Notes under the pieces: generated by a model
What the model saw: the letters and a program-made list of their open reading frames with translations, nothing else
The model's database searches: none
What the model was told of the DNA's origin: nothing
Made by a program: the position numbers and the translations under genes
Origin: Ptiloglossa arizonensis
Lineage: Eukaryota > Arthropoda > Insecta > Hymenoptera > Colletidae
Direction: 5' to 3'
Assembly (NCBI RefSeq): GCF_051014685.1
Contig: NW_027478873.1
Location: 351,496 to 415,495, forward strand
Length of the DNA: 64,000 nucleotides
In this document: one piece after another, positions 1 to 12,198 of the stretch
Position numbering within the stretch: the stretch's first letter is position 1
Layout: every line of letters starts with the position of its first letter

Positions 1-673
1 GCCCGATTACAATGGTGTGTGTACTTTTCCCCTAGGCCATTCCAGTTATTGGTTTCGAGTATCAGACTTGCGAAAATTTTGATGGTTTCTCAACCATTCC
101 ATAAATTCAAACTCCCATATCTCGCGAACGGATTGACGAACGCGAGAAATTCTTGTTGCATCTGAAAGCAGAAACTCGCCCGATTACAACGGTATTTGTA
201 TTTTTCCCCTAGGCCATTGTAGTTATTGCTTTCGAGTATCAGACGTGCGAAAATTTTGATGGTTTCTCAACCATTCCTCAATTCCAAACTCGCATATCTC
301 GCGAACGGATTGACGAACTCGAGAAATTCCTGTTGCATCTGAAGACAGAAACTCTCCCGATTACAAAGGTATGTGTATTTTTGCCCTAGGCCATTCCAGT
401 TATAGGTTTCGAGTGTAAGACCAGCGAAAATTTTGATGGTTTCTCAACCATTCCTCAATTCCAAACTCGCATATCTCGCGAACGGATTGACGAACTCGAG
501 AAATTCCTGTTGCATCTGAAAGTAGAAACTAGCCCGATTGCAACGGTATGTGTTCTTTTCCCCTAGGCCATTGTAGTTATTGGTTTCGAGTACCAGACTT
601 GCGAAAATTTTGATGGTTTCGCAACCATTCCTTAACTTCAAACACCCATATCTCGCGAACGGAGTGACGAACA

Positions 674-1027
674 CGAAAAATTCCTGTTGCATCTGAAAGC
701 AGATACTCGCCCGCTTACAACGGTCTGTGTATTTTTCCCCTAGGCCATTGTAGTTATTGGTTTCGAGTATCAGACTTGCGAAAATTTTGAAGGTTTCTCA
801 ACCATTCCTTAACTTCAAACTCCCATATCTCGCGAACGGATTGACGAACTCGAAAAATTCCTGTTGCATCTGAAAGCAGATACTCGCCCGCTTACAACGG
901 TCTGTGTATTTTTCCCCTAGGCCATTGTAGTTATTGGTTTCGAGTATCAGACTTGCGAAAATTTTGAAGGTTTCTCAATCATTCCTTAACTTCCAACTCC
1001 CATATCTCGCGAACGGATAGACGAACT
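674..1027 (+). repeat. Single-monomer tandem duplication
   Basis: Two successive monomers share a rare combination: AGATACTCG, TTACAACGGTCTGTG and TTTTGAAGG. The AGATACTCG marker sits at 711 and 888, exactly 177 bp apart. Neighbouring monomers lack the combination, which points to a recent one-monomer duplication. Confidence 0.8.
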
Positions 1028-1384
1028 CTAGAAATTCCTGTTGCATCTGAAAGTAGAAACTCGCCCGATTACAATGGTGTGTGTACTTTTCCCCTGGGCC
1101 ATTCCAGTCATTGGTTTCGAGTATCAGACTTGCGAAAATTTTGATGTTTTCTCAACCATTCCGTAACTTCAAACTCCCATATCTCGCGAACGGATAGACA
1201 AACTCGAGAAATTCCTGTTGCGTCTGAAAGTAGAAACTCGCCCGATTACAATGGTGTGTGTACTTTTCCCCTAGGCCATTCCAGTTATTGATTTCGAGTA
1301 TCAGACTGGCGAAAATTTTGATGGTTTCTCAACCATTCCATAAATTCAAACTCCCATATCTCGCGAACGGATAGACAAACTCGA

Positions 1385-1730
1385 GAAATTCCTGTTGCAT
1401 CTGAAAGTAGAAACTCGCCCGATTACGATGGTGTGTGTGCTTTTCCCCTAGGCCATTCCAGTTATAGGTTTCGAGTATCAGACCAGCAAAAATTTTGATG
1501 GTTTCTCAACCATACCTTAACTTCAAACTCCCATATCTCGCGAGCGGATTAATGAATCCGAAAAATTCCTGTTGCATCTGAAAGTAGAAACTCGCCCGAT
1601 TGCAACGGTATGTGTTCTTTTCCCCTACGGCATTACAGTTATTCGTTTCTAGCATCAGAATTGCGAAAATTTTGTTGGTTTCTCAACCGTCTCTTAACTC
1701 CAAACTCCCATATCTCGCGAACGGATCGAC
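1385..1730 (+). repeat. Two-monomer segment, copy 1 of a 1068-bp-spaced duplication
   Basis: This stretch carries the rare markers GACCAGCAAAAATTT, CCATACCTTAAC, GATTAATGAATCC and TCCCCTACGGCATTACAG. The same ordered set recurs at 2453-2798. The spacing is six monomers plus the 6-bp insertion near 2320. Related copies with the same markers lie near 12310-12545 and 19745-19980. Confidence 0.85.
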
Positions 1731-2319
1731 GAACTCGAGAAATTCCTGTTGCATCTGAAAGCAGAAACTCGCCCGATTACAACGGTATTTGTATTTTTCC
1801 CCTAGGCCATTGCAGTTATTGGTTTCGGGTATCAGATTTGCGAAAGTTTTGATGGTTTTTCAATCATTCCTTAACTTCTAACTCCCATATCTCGCGAACG
1901 GATAGACAAACTCGAGAAATTCCTGTTGCGTCTGAAAGAAGAAACTCGCCCGATTACAATGGTGTGAGAACTTTTCCCCTGGGCCATTCCAGTTATTGGT
2001 TTCGAGTATCAGACTTGCGAACATTTTGATGGTTTCTCAACCATTGCTTAACTTCAAACACCCATATCTCGCGAACGGATTGACGAATCCGAAAAATGTC
2101 TGTTGCATCTGAAAGTAGAAACTCTCCCGATTACAATGGTATGTGTTCTTTTCCCCTAGCCCATTCCAGTTATTCGTTTCTAGCATCAGAATTGCGAAAA
2201 TTTTGATATTTTCTCAACCGTCTCTTAACTCCAAACTCCCATATCTCGCGTACGGATTGACGAACTCGAGAAATTCCTGTTGCATCTGAAAGTAGAAACT
2301 GTCCCGATTACAATGGTGT

Positions 2320-2331
2320 GTGTATGTGTAT
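2320..2331 (+). repeat. 6-bp insertion in a monomer (183 bp long)
   Basis: The distance between CTCGCG at 2245 and the equivalent at 2428 is 183 bp. The extra bases lie in the GTGTGTGTATGTGTATTTTTT stretch, where a short GT-rich run has been duplicated next to a T run that is longer than usual. I saw no other monomer with this form in the window. Confidence 0.8.
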
Positions 2332-2452
2332 TTTTTACCTAGGCCATTGTAGTTATTGGTTTCGAGTATCAGACTTGCGAAAATTTTGATGGTTTCTCAA
2401 CCATTCCTTAACTTCTAACTCCCACATCTCGCGAACGGATTGACGAACTCCA

Positions 2453-2945
2453 GAATTTCCTGTTGCATCTGAAAGTAGAAACTCGCCCGATTACGATGGT
2501 GTGTGTGCTTTTCCCCTAGGCCATTCCAGTTATAGGTTTCGAGTATCAGACCAGCAAAAATTTTGATGGTTTCTCAACCATACCTTAACTTCAAACTCCC
2601 ATATCTCGCGACCGGATTAATGAATCCGAAAAATTCCTGTTGCATCTGAAAGTAGAAACTCGCCCGATTGCAACGGTATGTGTTCTTTTCCCCTACGGCA
2701 TTACAGTTATTCGTTTCTAGCATCAGAATTGCGAAAATTTTGTTGGTTTCTCAACCGTCTCTTAACTCCAAACTCCCATATCTCGCGAACGGATCGACGA
2801 ACTCTAGAAATTCCTGTTGCATCTGAAAGTAGCAACTCGCCCGATTACAATGGTGTGTGTACTTTTCCCCTGGGCCATTCCAGTCATTGGTTTCGAGTAT
2901 CAGACTTGCGAAAATTTTGATGTTTTCTCAACCATTCCGTAAATT
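2453..2945 (+). repeat. Chimeric copy: 1385-1730 joined to 1024-1169
   Basis: Positions 2453-2798 match 1385-1730. At AACTCTAGAAATTCC (about 2800) the match switches to the older stretch 1024-1169, with its markers CCCTGGGCCATTCCAGTC and GATGTTTTCTC. The switch within one monomer suggests unequal crossover or gene conversion between copies about ten monomers apart. Confidence 0.75.
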
Positions 2946-4012
2946 CCAACTCCCATATCTCGCGAACGGATTGACGAACTCGAGAAATTCCTGTTGCATC
3001 TGAAAGCAGAAACTCGCCCGATCACAACGGTATGTGTATTTTTGCCCTAGGCAATAGTAGTTATTGGTTTCGAGTATCAAACTTGCGAAAATTTTGATGG
3101 TTTCTCAACCATTCCTTAATTTCAAACTCCCATATCCCGCGAACGGATTGACGAACTGGAGAAATTCCTGTTGAATCTGATAGTAGAAACTCGCCAGATT
3201 ACAATGGTGTGTGTACTTTTCCCCTAGGCCATTCCTGTTATTGGTTTCGACTATCAGAATTGCGAAAATTTTGATGGTTTCTCAACCATCTCTTAACTCC
3301 AAACTCCGATATTTCGCGAAAGGATTGACGAATCCGAAAAATTTCTGTTCCATCTGAAAGTAGAAACTCTCCCGATTACAAAGGTATGTGTTCTTTTCCC
3401 CTAGGCCATTCCAGTTATTCGTTTCTAGCATCAGAATTGCGAAAATTTTGATGGTTTCTCAACCGTCTCTTATCTCCAAACTCCCATATCTCGGGAACGG
3501 ATTGACGAACAAGAGAAATTCCTGCTGCATCTGAAAGCAGAAAGTCGCCCGCTTACAACGGTATGTGTATTTTTCACCTAGGCCATTGTAGTTACTGGTT
3601 TCGAGTATCAGACTTGCGAAAATTTTGATGGTTTCTCAACCATTCCTTAACTTCAATCTCCCATATCTCGCGAACGGATTGACGTACTCGAGAAATTCCT
3701 GTTGCATCCGAAAATAGAAACTCGCCCGATTACGATGGTGTGTGTGCTTTTCCCCTAAGCCATTCCAGTTATAGGTTTCGAGTATCAGACCAGCGAAAAT
3801 TTTGACGGTTTCTCAACCATTACTTAACTTCGAACTCCCATATCTCGCGAGCGGATTGATGGATCCGAAAAATTCCTGTTGCATCTCTAAGTAGAAACTC
3901 GCCCGATTGCAACGGTACGTGTTCTTATCCCCTAGACCATTACAGTTATTCGTTTCTAGCATCGGAATTGCGAAAATTTTGATGGTTTCACAACCGACTC
4001 TTAACTCCAAAC

Positions 4013-4029
4013 TCCCGTATCTCGCGAAC
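4013..4029 (-). promoter_or_regulatory. CENP-B box-like motif, full core match
   Basis: The minus strand reads GTTCGCGAGATACGGGA. It fits NTTCGNNNNANNCGGGN, the nine-position core known from the mammalian CENP-B box, at all nine positions. The flanking monomers read TATGGGA instead of TACGGGA and so match eight of nine. Whether any protein binds here is unknown; the match to the pattern is direct, the function is inference. Confidence 0.5.
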
Positions 4030-6402
4030 GGATTGACGAACTCGAGAAATTCCTGTTGCATGTGAAAGTAGAAACTCGCCCGATAGCAACGGTATGTGTT
4101 CTTTTCCCCTAGGCAATTCCAGTTATTCGTTTCTAGCATCAGAATTGCGAAAATATTGTTGGTTTCTCAACCGTCTCTTAACGCCAAACTCCCATTTCTC
4201 GCGAACGGATTGACGAACTCGAGAAATTCCTGTTGCATCAGAAAGTAGAAACTCGCCCGATTACAACGGTATGTGTATTTTTCCCCTGGGTATTTGTAGT
4301 TATTGGTTTCGAGTATCAGACTTGCGAAGATTTTGGTGCTTTCTCGACCATTCCTTAACTTCAAACTCCCACATCTCGCGAACGGATTGACGATCTGATG
4401 TAATTCCTGTTGCATCTGAGAGTAGTAACTCGCCCGATTACAACCGTGTGTGTGCTTTTCCCCTAGTCCATTCCAGTTATTCGTTTCTAGCATCAGAATT
4501 GCGAAAATTATGATGGTCTCTCAACCGTCTCTTAACTCCAAACTCCCATATCTCGCGAACGGATTGACGAACTCGAGAAATTCCTGTTGCATCTGAAAGC
4601 AGAAACTCGCCCGATTACAATGGTATGTGTATTTTTGCCCTAGGTCATAGTAGTTATTGGTTTCGAGTATCAGACATGCGAAAACTTTGATGGTTTCTCA
4701 ACCATTCCTTAACTTCACACTCCCATATCTCTCGAACGGATTGACGAAATCGAGAAATTCCTGCTGCATCTGAAAGCAGAAAGTCGCCCGATTACAACGG
4801 TATGTGTATTTTTCACATAGGCCATTATAGTTATTGGTTTCGAGTATCAGACTTGCGAGAGTTTTCATGGTTTCTCAACCATTCCTTAACTTCAAACTCC
4901 GACATCTCGCGAACGGATTGACTAACTGGAGAAATTCCAGTTGCATCTGAAAGTAGAAACACGCCCGATTACAATGGTGTGTGTTCTTTTCCCCTAGGCC
5001 ATTCCAGTTATTGGTTTCGAGTATCAGAATTGCGAAAATGTTGATGGTTTCTCAACCATTCCTTAATTTCAAACTCCCATACCCCGCCTACGGATTGACG
5101 GACTCGAGAAATTCCTGTTGCATCTGAAAGCAGAAACTCGCACGATTACAACGCTATGTGTATAAATGCCCTACGAAATAGTAGTTATTGGTTTCGAGTA
5201 TCAGACTTGCGAAAATTTTGATGGCTTCTCAACCATTCCTTAACTTCAAACTCCCAAATCTCGCGAACGGATTGGCGAACTCGAGAAATTCCTGTTGCAT
5301 CTGGAAGCAGAACCTCGCCCGATTACACTGGTATGTGTATTTTTGCCCTAGGCCATAGTAGTTATTGGTTTCGAGTGTCGGACTTGCGAAAATTTTGATG
5401 GTTCCTCAACCATTCCTTAACTTCAAATTCCCATATCTCGCGAACGGATTGACGAACTCGAGATATTCCTATTGCGTCTGAAAGTAGAAGCTCGCCCGAT
5501 TACAATGGTGTGTGTACTTTTACCCTAGGCCATTCCAGTTATTGGTTTCGTGTATCAGACTTGCGAGAGTTTTCATGGTTTCTCAACCATTCCTTAACTT
5601 CAAACTCCGACATCTCGCGAACGGATTGACTAACTGGAGAAATTCCCGTTGCATCTGAAAGTAGAACCTCGCCCGATTACAATGGTATTTGTATTTTTGC
5701 CCTAGGCCATAGTAGTTATTGGTTTCGAATGTCAGACTTGCGAAAACTTTGATGGTTCCTCAAACATTCCTTAACTTCAAACTCCCATATCTCGCGAATG
5801 GATTGACGAACTCGAGAAATTCCTGCTGCATCTGAAAGTAGAAACTCGCTCGATTACAAAGGTGTGTGTACTTTTCCCCTAGGGCATTCCAGTTATAGGT
5901 TTCGAGTATCAGACCAGCGAATATTTTGATGGTTTCTCAATCATTCCTTAACTTCAAACTGTATTACCTCGCGAACGGATTGACGAACGCGAGAAATTCC
6001 TGTTGCATCTGAAAGTAGAAACTCGCCCGATTGCAAGGGTATGTGTATTTTTCCCCTAGGCCATTGAAGTTATTGGTTTAGAGTATCAGACTTACGAAAA
6101 TTTTGATGGTTTCTCAACCATTCCTTAACTTCAAACTCCCATATCTCGCGAACGGTTTGACGAACTCGAGAAATTCCTGTTGCATCTGAAAGTAGAAACT
6201 CGCCCGATTACAAATGTGTGTGTATTTTTCCCCTAGGCCTTTGTAGTTACTGGTTTCGAGTATGAGACATGCGAAAATTTTGTTGGTTCCTCAACGATTC
6301 CTTAACTTCAAACTCCCATTCCTCGCGAACGCATTGGCGAACTCGAGAAATTCCTGTTGAATCTAAAAGTGGAAACTCGCCCGATTACAATGGTGTTTGT
6401 AC

Positions 6403-7110
6403 TTTTCCCCTAGGCCATTCCAGTTATTGGTTTCGAGTATCAGACTTGCGAAAATTTTGATGGTTTCTCAACGATTCCTTAACTTCAAACTCCCACATCT
6501 CGCGAACGGAATGACGAACTCGACTATGTCCTGTTGCATCCGAAAGCAGAAACTCGTCCAATTACAACGGTATGAGTATTTTTGCCCTGGGCCATAGTAG
6601 TTCTTGGTTTCGAGTATCAGACTTGCGAAAATTTTGATGGTTTCTCAAGCATTCCTTAACTTCAAACTCCCATATCTCGCGAACGGATTGACGAACTCGA
6701 TTATTTCCTGTTGCATCTGAAAGTAGAAAGTCGTCCAATTACAACGGTATGAGTATTTTTCCCCTAGGCCATTCCAGTTATTGGTTTCGAGTATCAGACT
6801 TGCGAAAATTTTGATGGTTTCTCAACGATTCCTTAACTTCAAACTCCCACATCTCGCGAACGGAATGACGAACTCGACTATGTCCTGTTGCATCTGAAAG
6901 CAGAAACTCGTCCAATTACAACGGTATGAGTATTTTTGCCCTGGGCCATAGTAGTTCTTGGTTTCGAGTATCAGACTTGCGAAAATTTTGATGGTTTCTC
7001 AAGCATTCCTTAACTTCAAACTCCCATATCTCGCGAACGGATTGACGAACTCGATTATTTCCTGTTGCATCTGAAAGTAGAAAGTCGTCCAATTACAACG
7101 GTATGAGTAT
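6403..7110 (+). repeat. Nested 2-monomer tandem pair (354-bp unit) in HOR copy 1
   Basis: 6403-6756 and 6757-7110 repeat the same two monomers, marked by AATGACGAACTCGACTATGTCC followed by GCCCTGGGCCATAGTAG and CTCGATTATTTCC. The equivalent pair in HOR copy 2 is at about 10297-11004, so the pair predates the 22-mer duplication. Confidence 0.85.
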
Positions 7111-7383
7111 TTTTCCCCTAGGCCATTGTAGTTATTGGTTTCGAGTATCAGACTTGCGAAAATTTTGATGGTTTCTCAACCATTCCTTAACTTCAAACTC
7201 CCATATCTCGCGAACGGATTGACGAACTCGAGAAATTCCTCTTGCATCTGAAAGTAGAAACTCGCCCGATTACAAAGGTATGTGTATTTTTCCCCTAGGC
7301 CATAGTAGTTATTGGTCTCGAGTATCAGTCTTGCGAAAATTTTTATGGTTTCTCAACCATTCCTTAACTTCAAACTCCCATAT

Positions 7384-10300
7384 CTCGGGAACGGATTGAC
7401 GAACAAGAGAAATTCCTGCTGCATCTGAAAGCAGAAAGTCGCCCGCTTACAACGGTATGTGTATTTTTCACCTAGGCCATTGTAGTTACTGGTTTCGAGT
7501 ATCAGACTTGCGAAAATTTTGATGGTTTCTCAACCATTCCTTAACTTCAATCTCCCATATCTCGCGAACGGATTGACGTACTCGAGAAATTCCTGTTGCA
7601 TCCGAAAGTAGAAACTCGCCCGATTACGATGGTGTGTGTGCTTTTCCCCTAAGCCATTCCAGTTATAGGTTTCGAGTATCAGACCAGCGAAAATTTTGAC
7701 GGTTTCTCAACCATTACTTAACTTCGAACTCCCATATCTCGCGAGCGGATTGATGGATCCGAAAAATTCCTGTTGCATCTCTAAGTAGAAACTCGCCCGA
7801 TTGCAACGGTACGTGTTCTTATCCCCTAGACCATTACAGTTATTCGTTTCTAGCATCGGAATTGCGAAAATTTTGATGGTTTCACAACCGACTCTTAACT
7901 CCAAACTCCCGTATCTCGCGAACGGATTGACGAACTCGAGAAATTCCTGTTGCATGTGAAAGTAGAAACTCGCCCGATAGCAACGGTATGTGTTCTTTTC
8001 CCCTAGGCAATTCCAGTTATTCGTTTCTAGCATCAGAATTGCGAAAATATTGTTGGTTTCTCAACCGTCTCTTAACGCCAAACTCCCATTTCTCGCGAAC
8101 GGATTGACGAACTCGAGAAATTCCTGTTGCATCAGAAAGTAGAAACTCGCCCGATTACAACGGTATGTGTATTTTTCCCCTGGGTATTTGTAGTTATTGG
8201 TTTCGAGTATCAGACTTGCGAAGATTTTGGTGCTTTCTCGACCATTCCTTAACTTCAAACTCCCACATCTCGCGAACGGATTGACGATCTGATGTAATTC
8301 CTGTTGCATCTGAGAGTAGTAACTCGCCCGATTACAACCGTGTGTGTGCTTTTCCCCTAGTCCATTCCAGTTATTCGTTTCTAGCATCAGAATTGCGAAA
8401 ATTATGATGGTCTCTCAACCGTCTCTTAACTCCAAACTCCCATATCTCGCGAACGGATTGACGAACTCGAGAAATTCCTGTTGCATCTGAAAGCAGAAAC
8501 TCGCCCGATTACAATGGTATGTGTATTTTTGCCCTAGGTCATAGTAGTTATTGGTTTCGAGTATCAGACATGCGAAAACTTTGATGGTTTCTCAACCATT
8601 CCTTAACTTCACACTCCCATATCTCTCGAACGGATTGACGAAATCGAGAAATTCCTGCTGCATCTGAAAGCAGAAAGTCGCCCGATTACAACGGTATGTG
8701 TATTTTTCACATAGGCCATTATAGTTATTGGTTTCGAGTATCAGACTTGCGAGAGTTTTCATGGTTTCTCAACCATTCCTTAACTTCAAACTCCGACATC
8801 TCGCGAACGGATTGACTAACTGGAGAAATTCCCGTTGCATCTGAAAGTAGAAACACGCCCGATTACAATGGTGTGTGTTCTTTTCCCCTAGGCCATTCCA
8901 GTTATTGGTTTCGAGTATCAGAATTGCGAAAATGTTGATGGTTTCTCAACCATTCCTTAATTTCAAACTCCCATACCCCGCCTACGGATTGACGGACTCG
9001 AGAAATTCCTGTTGCATCTGAAAGCAGAAACTCGCACGATTACAACGCTATGTGTATAAATGCCCTACGAAATAGTAGTTATTGGTTTCGAGTATCAGAC
9101 TTGCGAAAATTTTGATGGCTTCTCAACCATTCCTTAACTTCAAACTCCCAAATCTCGCGAACGGATTGGCGAACTCGAGAAATTCCTGTTGCATCTGGAA
9201 GCAGAACCTCGCCCGATTACACTGGTATGTGTATTTTTGCCCTAGGCCATAGTAGTTATTGGTTTCGAGTGTCGGACTTGCGAAAATTTTGATGGTTCCT
9301 CAACCATTCCTTAACTTCAAATTCCCATATCTCGCGAACGGATTGACGAACTCGAGATATTCCTATTGCGTCTGAAAGTAGAAGCTCGCCCGATTACAAT
9401 GGTGTGTGTACTTTTACCCTAGGCCATTCCAGTTATTGGTTTCGTGTATCAGACTTGCGAGAGTTTTCATGGTTTCTCAACCATTCCTTAACTTCAAACT
9501 CCGACATCTCGCGAACGGATTGACTAACTGGAGAAATTCCCGTTGCATCTGAAAGTAGAACCTCGCCCGATTACAATGGTATTTGTATTTTTGCCCTAGG
9601 CCATAGTAGTTATTGGTTTCGAATGTCAGACTTGCGAAAACTTTGATGGTTCCTCAACCATTCCTTAACTTCAAACTCCCATATCTCGCGAATGGATTGA
9701 CGAACTCGAGAAATTCCTGCTGCATCTGAAAGTAGAAACTCGCTCGATTACAAAGGTGTGTGTACTTTTCCCCTAGGGCATTCCAGTTATAGGTTTCGAG
9801 TATCAGACCAGCGAATATTTTGATGGTTTCTCAATCATTCCTTAACTTCAAACTGTATTACCTCGCGAACGGATTGACGAACGCGAGAAATTCCTGTTGC
9901 ATCTGAAAGTAGAAACTCGCCCGATTGCAAGGGTATGTGTATTTTTCCCCTAGGCCATTGAAGTTATTGGTTTAGAGTATCAGACTTACGAAAATTTTGA
10001 TGGTTTCTCAACCATTCCTTAACTTCAAACTCCCATATCTCGCGAACGGTTTGACGAACTCGAGAAATTCCTGTTGCATCTGAAAGTAGAAACTCGCCCG
10101 ATTACAAATGTGTGTGTATTTTTCCCCTAGGCCTTTGTAGTTACTGGTTTCGAGTATGAGACATGCGAAAATTTTGTTGGTTCCTCAACGATTCCTTAAC
10201 TTCAAACTCCCATTCCTCGCGAACGGATTGGCGAACTCGAGAAATTCCTGTTGAATCTAAAAGTGGAAACTCGCCCGATTACAATGGTGTTTGTACTTTT

Positions 10301-11277
10301 CCCCTAGGCCATTCCAGTTATTGGTTTCGAGTATCAGACTTGCGAAAATTTTGATGGTTTCTCAACGATTCCTTAACTTCAAACTCCCACATCTCGCGAA
10401 CGGAATGACGAACTCGACTATGTCCTGTTGCATCCGAAAGCAGAAACTCGTCCAATTACAACGGTATGAGTATTTTTGCCCTGGGCCATAGTAGTTCTTG
10501 GTTTCGAGTATCAGACTTGCGAAAATTTTGATGGTTTCTCAAGCATTCCTTAACTTCAAACTCCCATATCTCGCGAACGGATTGACGAACTCGATTATTT
10601 CCTGTTGCATCTGAAAGTAGAAAGTCGTCCAATTACAACGGTATGAGTATTTTTCCCCTAGGCCATTCCAGTTATTGGTTTCGAGTATCAGACTTGCGAA
10701 AATTTTGATGGTTTCTCAACGATTCCTTAACTTCAAACTCCCACATCTCGCGAACGGAATGACGAACTCGACTATGTCCTGTTGCATCTGAAAGCAGAAA
10801 CTCGTCCAATTACAACGGTATGAGTATTTTTGCCCTGGGCCATAGTAGTTCTTGGTTTCGAGTATCAGACTTGCGAAAATTTTGATGGTTTCTCAAGCAT
10901 TCCTTAACTTCAAACTCCCATATCTCGCGAACGGATTGACGAACTCGATTATTTCCTGTTGAATCTGAAAGTAGAAAGTCGTCCAATTACAACGGTATGA
11001 GTATTTTTCCCCTAGGCCATTGTAGTTATTGGTTTCGAGTATCAGACTTGCGAAAATTTTGATGGTTTCTCAACCATTCCTTAACTTCAAACTCCCATAT
11101 CTCGCGAACGGATTGACGAACTCGAGAAATTCCTCTTGCATCTGAAAGTAGAAACTCGCCCGATTACAAAGGTATGTGTATTTTTCCCCTAGGCCATAGT
11201 AGTTATTGGTCTCGAGTATCAGTCTTGCGAAAATTTTTATGGTTTCTCAACCATTCCTTAACTTCAAACTCCCATAT
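7384..11277 (+). repeat. 22-monomer HOR, copy 2 (3894 bp)
   Basis: Direct tandem copy of 3490-7383. The bases just before 7384 and before 11278 match each other (GTCTCGAGTATCAGTCTTGCG and the following T-rich run). This places the junction cleanly at CTCGGG. Its right part, from about 9564, is also the source of, or a sibling to, 14891-16484 and 17529-19139, so the same material was copied further along the array. Confidence 0.93.
7907..7923 (-). promoter_or_regulatory. CENP-B box-like motif, full core match (22-mer copy 2)
   Basis: Same 17-base motif as at 4013, carried over by the 3894-bp duplication, so it is not an independent event. Confidence 0.5.
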
Positions 11278-12198
11278 CTCGCGAACGGATTGACGAACTC
11301 GAGAAATTCCTGTTGCATCTTAAAGTAGAATCTCGCGCGATTACAAAGGTATGTGTATTTTTCTCCTAGGCCATAGTAGTTATTGGTTTCGAGTAACAGA
11401 CTTGCGATAATTTTGATGGTTTCCCAAGCATTCCTTAATTTCAAACTCACATATCTCGCGAACGGATTGACGAACTCGATAAATTCCTGTTGCATCTGAA
11501 AGTAGAAACTCGTCCGATTACAACGGTATGTGTGTTTTTGCCTTAGGCCATTGTAGTTATTGGTTTCGAGTGTCAGACTTGCGAAAATTGTGATTGTTTC
11601 TCAACCGTTCCTTAACTTCAAACTCCCATATCTCGCGAACGGATTGACGAGCTCGAGAAATTCCTGTTGCATCTGAAAGTAGAAACTCGCCCGATTACAA
11701 AGGTATGTGTATTTTTCCCCTAGGCCATAGTAGTTATTGGTCTCGAGTATCAGTCTTGCGAAAATTTTTATGGTTTCTCAACCATTCCTTAACTTCAAAC
11801 TCCCATATCTCGCGAACGGATTGACGAACTCGAGAAATTCCTGTTGCATCTTAAAGTAGAATCTCGGGCGATTACAAAGGTATGTGTATTTTTCTCCTAG
11901 GCCATAGTAGTTATTGGTTTCGAGTAACAGACTTGCGATAATTTTGATGGTTTCCCAAGCATTCCTTAATTTCAAACTCACATATCTCGCGAACGGATTG
12001 ACGAACTCGATAAATTCCTGTTGCATCTGAAAGTAGAAACTCGTCCGATTACAACGGTATGTGTGTTTTTGCCTTAGGCCATTGTAGTTATTGGTTTCGA
12101 GTGTCAGACTTGCGAAAATTGTGATTGTTTCTCAACCGTTCCTTAACTTCAAACTCCCATATCTCGCGAACGGATTGACGAGCTCGAGAAATTCCTGT
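11137..12198 (+). repeat. 3-monomer tandem duplication (2 x 531 bp)
   Basis: 11137-11667 and 11668-12198 are near-identical. Both carry GAGTAACAGACTTGCGATAA, TTTCCCAAGC and AAAATTGTGATTG in order. One visible difference is TCTCGCGCGATT versus TCTCGGGCGATT (near 11333 and 11864). The related long copy near 19102-19632 has only one such unit, so array length differs between copies by exactly three monomers. Confidence 0.88.

Larger units (their letters stand above)
1..3489 (+). repeat. Left block: irregular satellite monomers without a clear long HOR
   Basis: About 20 monomers of mixed subtype. Adjacent monomers differ at many positions, especially between TCTGAAAG and TTGCGAAAA. The block holds a single-monomer tandem pair (674-1027), a split duplication (1385-1730 and 2453-2798) and a 6-bp insertion near 2320. 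Its right part (about 2575-3489) resembles 12310-13050 and 19745-20480, so it carries older relatives of the blocks further right. No coding capacity beyond short repeat-derived frames. Confidence 0.85.
3490..7383 (+). repeat. 22-monomer HOR, copy 1 (3894 bp)
   Basis: This block starts at the unusual CTCGGGAACGG at 3490 and ends just before the same motif at 7384, exactly 22 x 177 bp later. The order of rare variants (GATGGATCC, CATTTCTCGCG, GATCTGATGTAATTCC, TACCCCGCCTACGG, the motif CTCCGACATCTCG, and so on) is the same in both copies. I found about five base differences between them (near 3714, 4932, 5764, 6331 and 7066), so identity is about 99.9%. It includes a full CENP-B core match at 4013 and a nested 2-mer at 6403-7110. 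Confidence 0.93.

Noticed and set aside
2310..2337. GT-rich run as an independent microsatellite
   Set aside because: GTGTGTGTA is a normal part of the monomer; only a 6-bp expansion occurs here.
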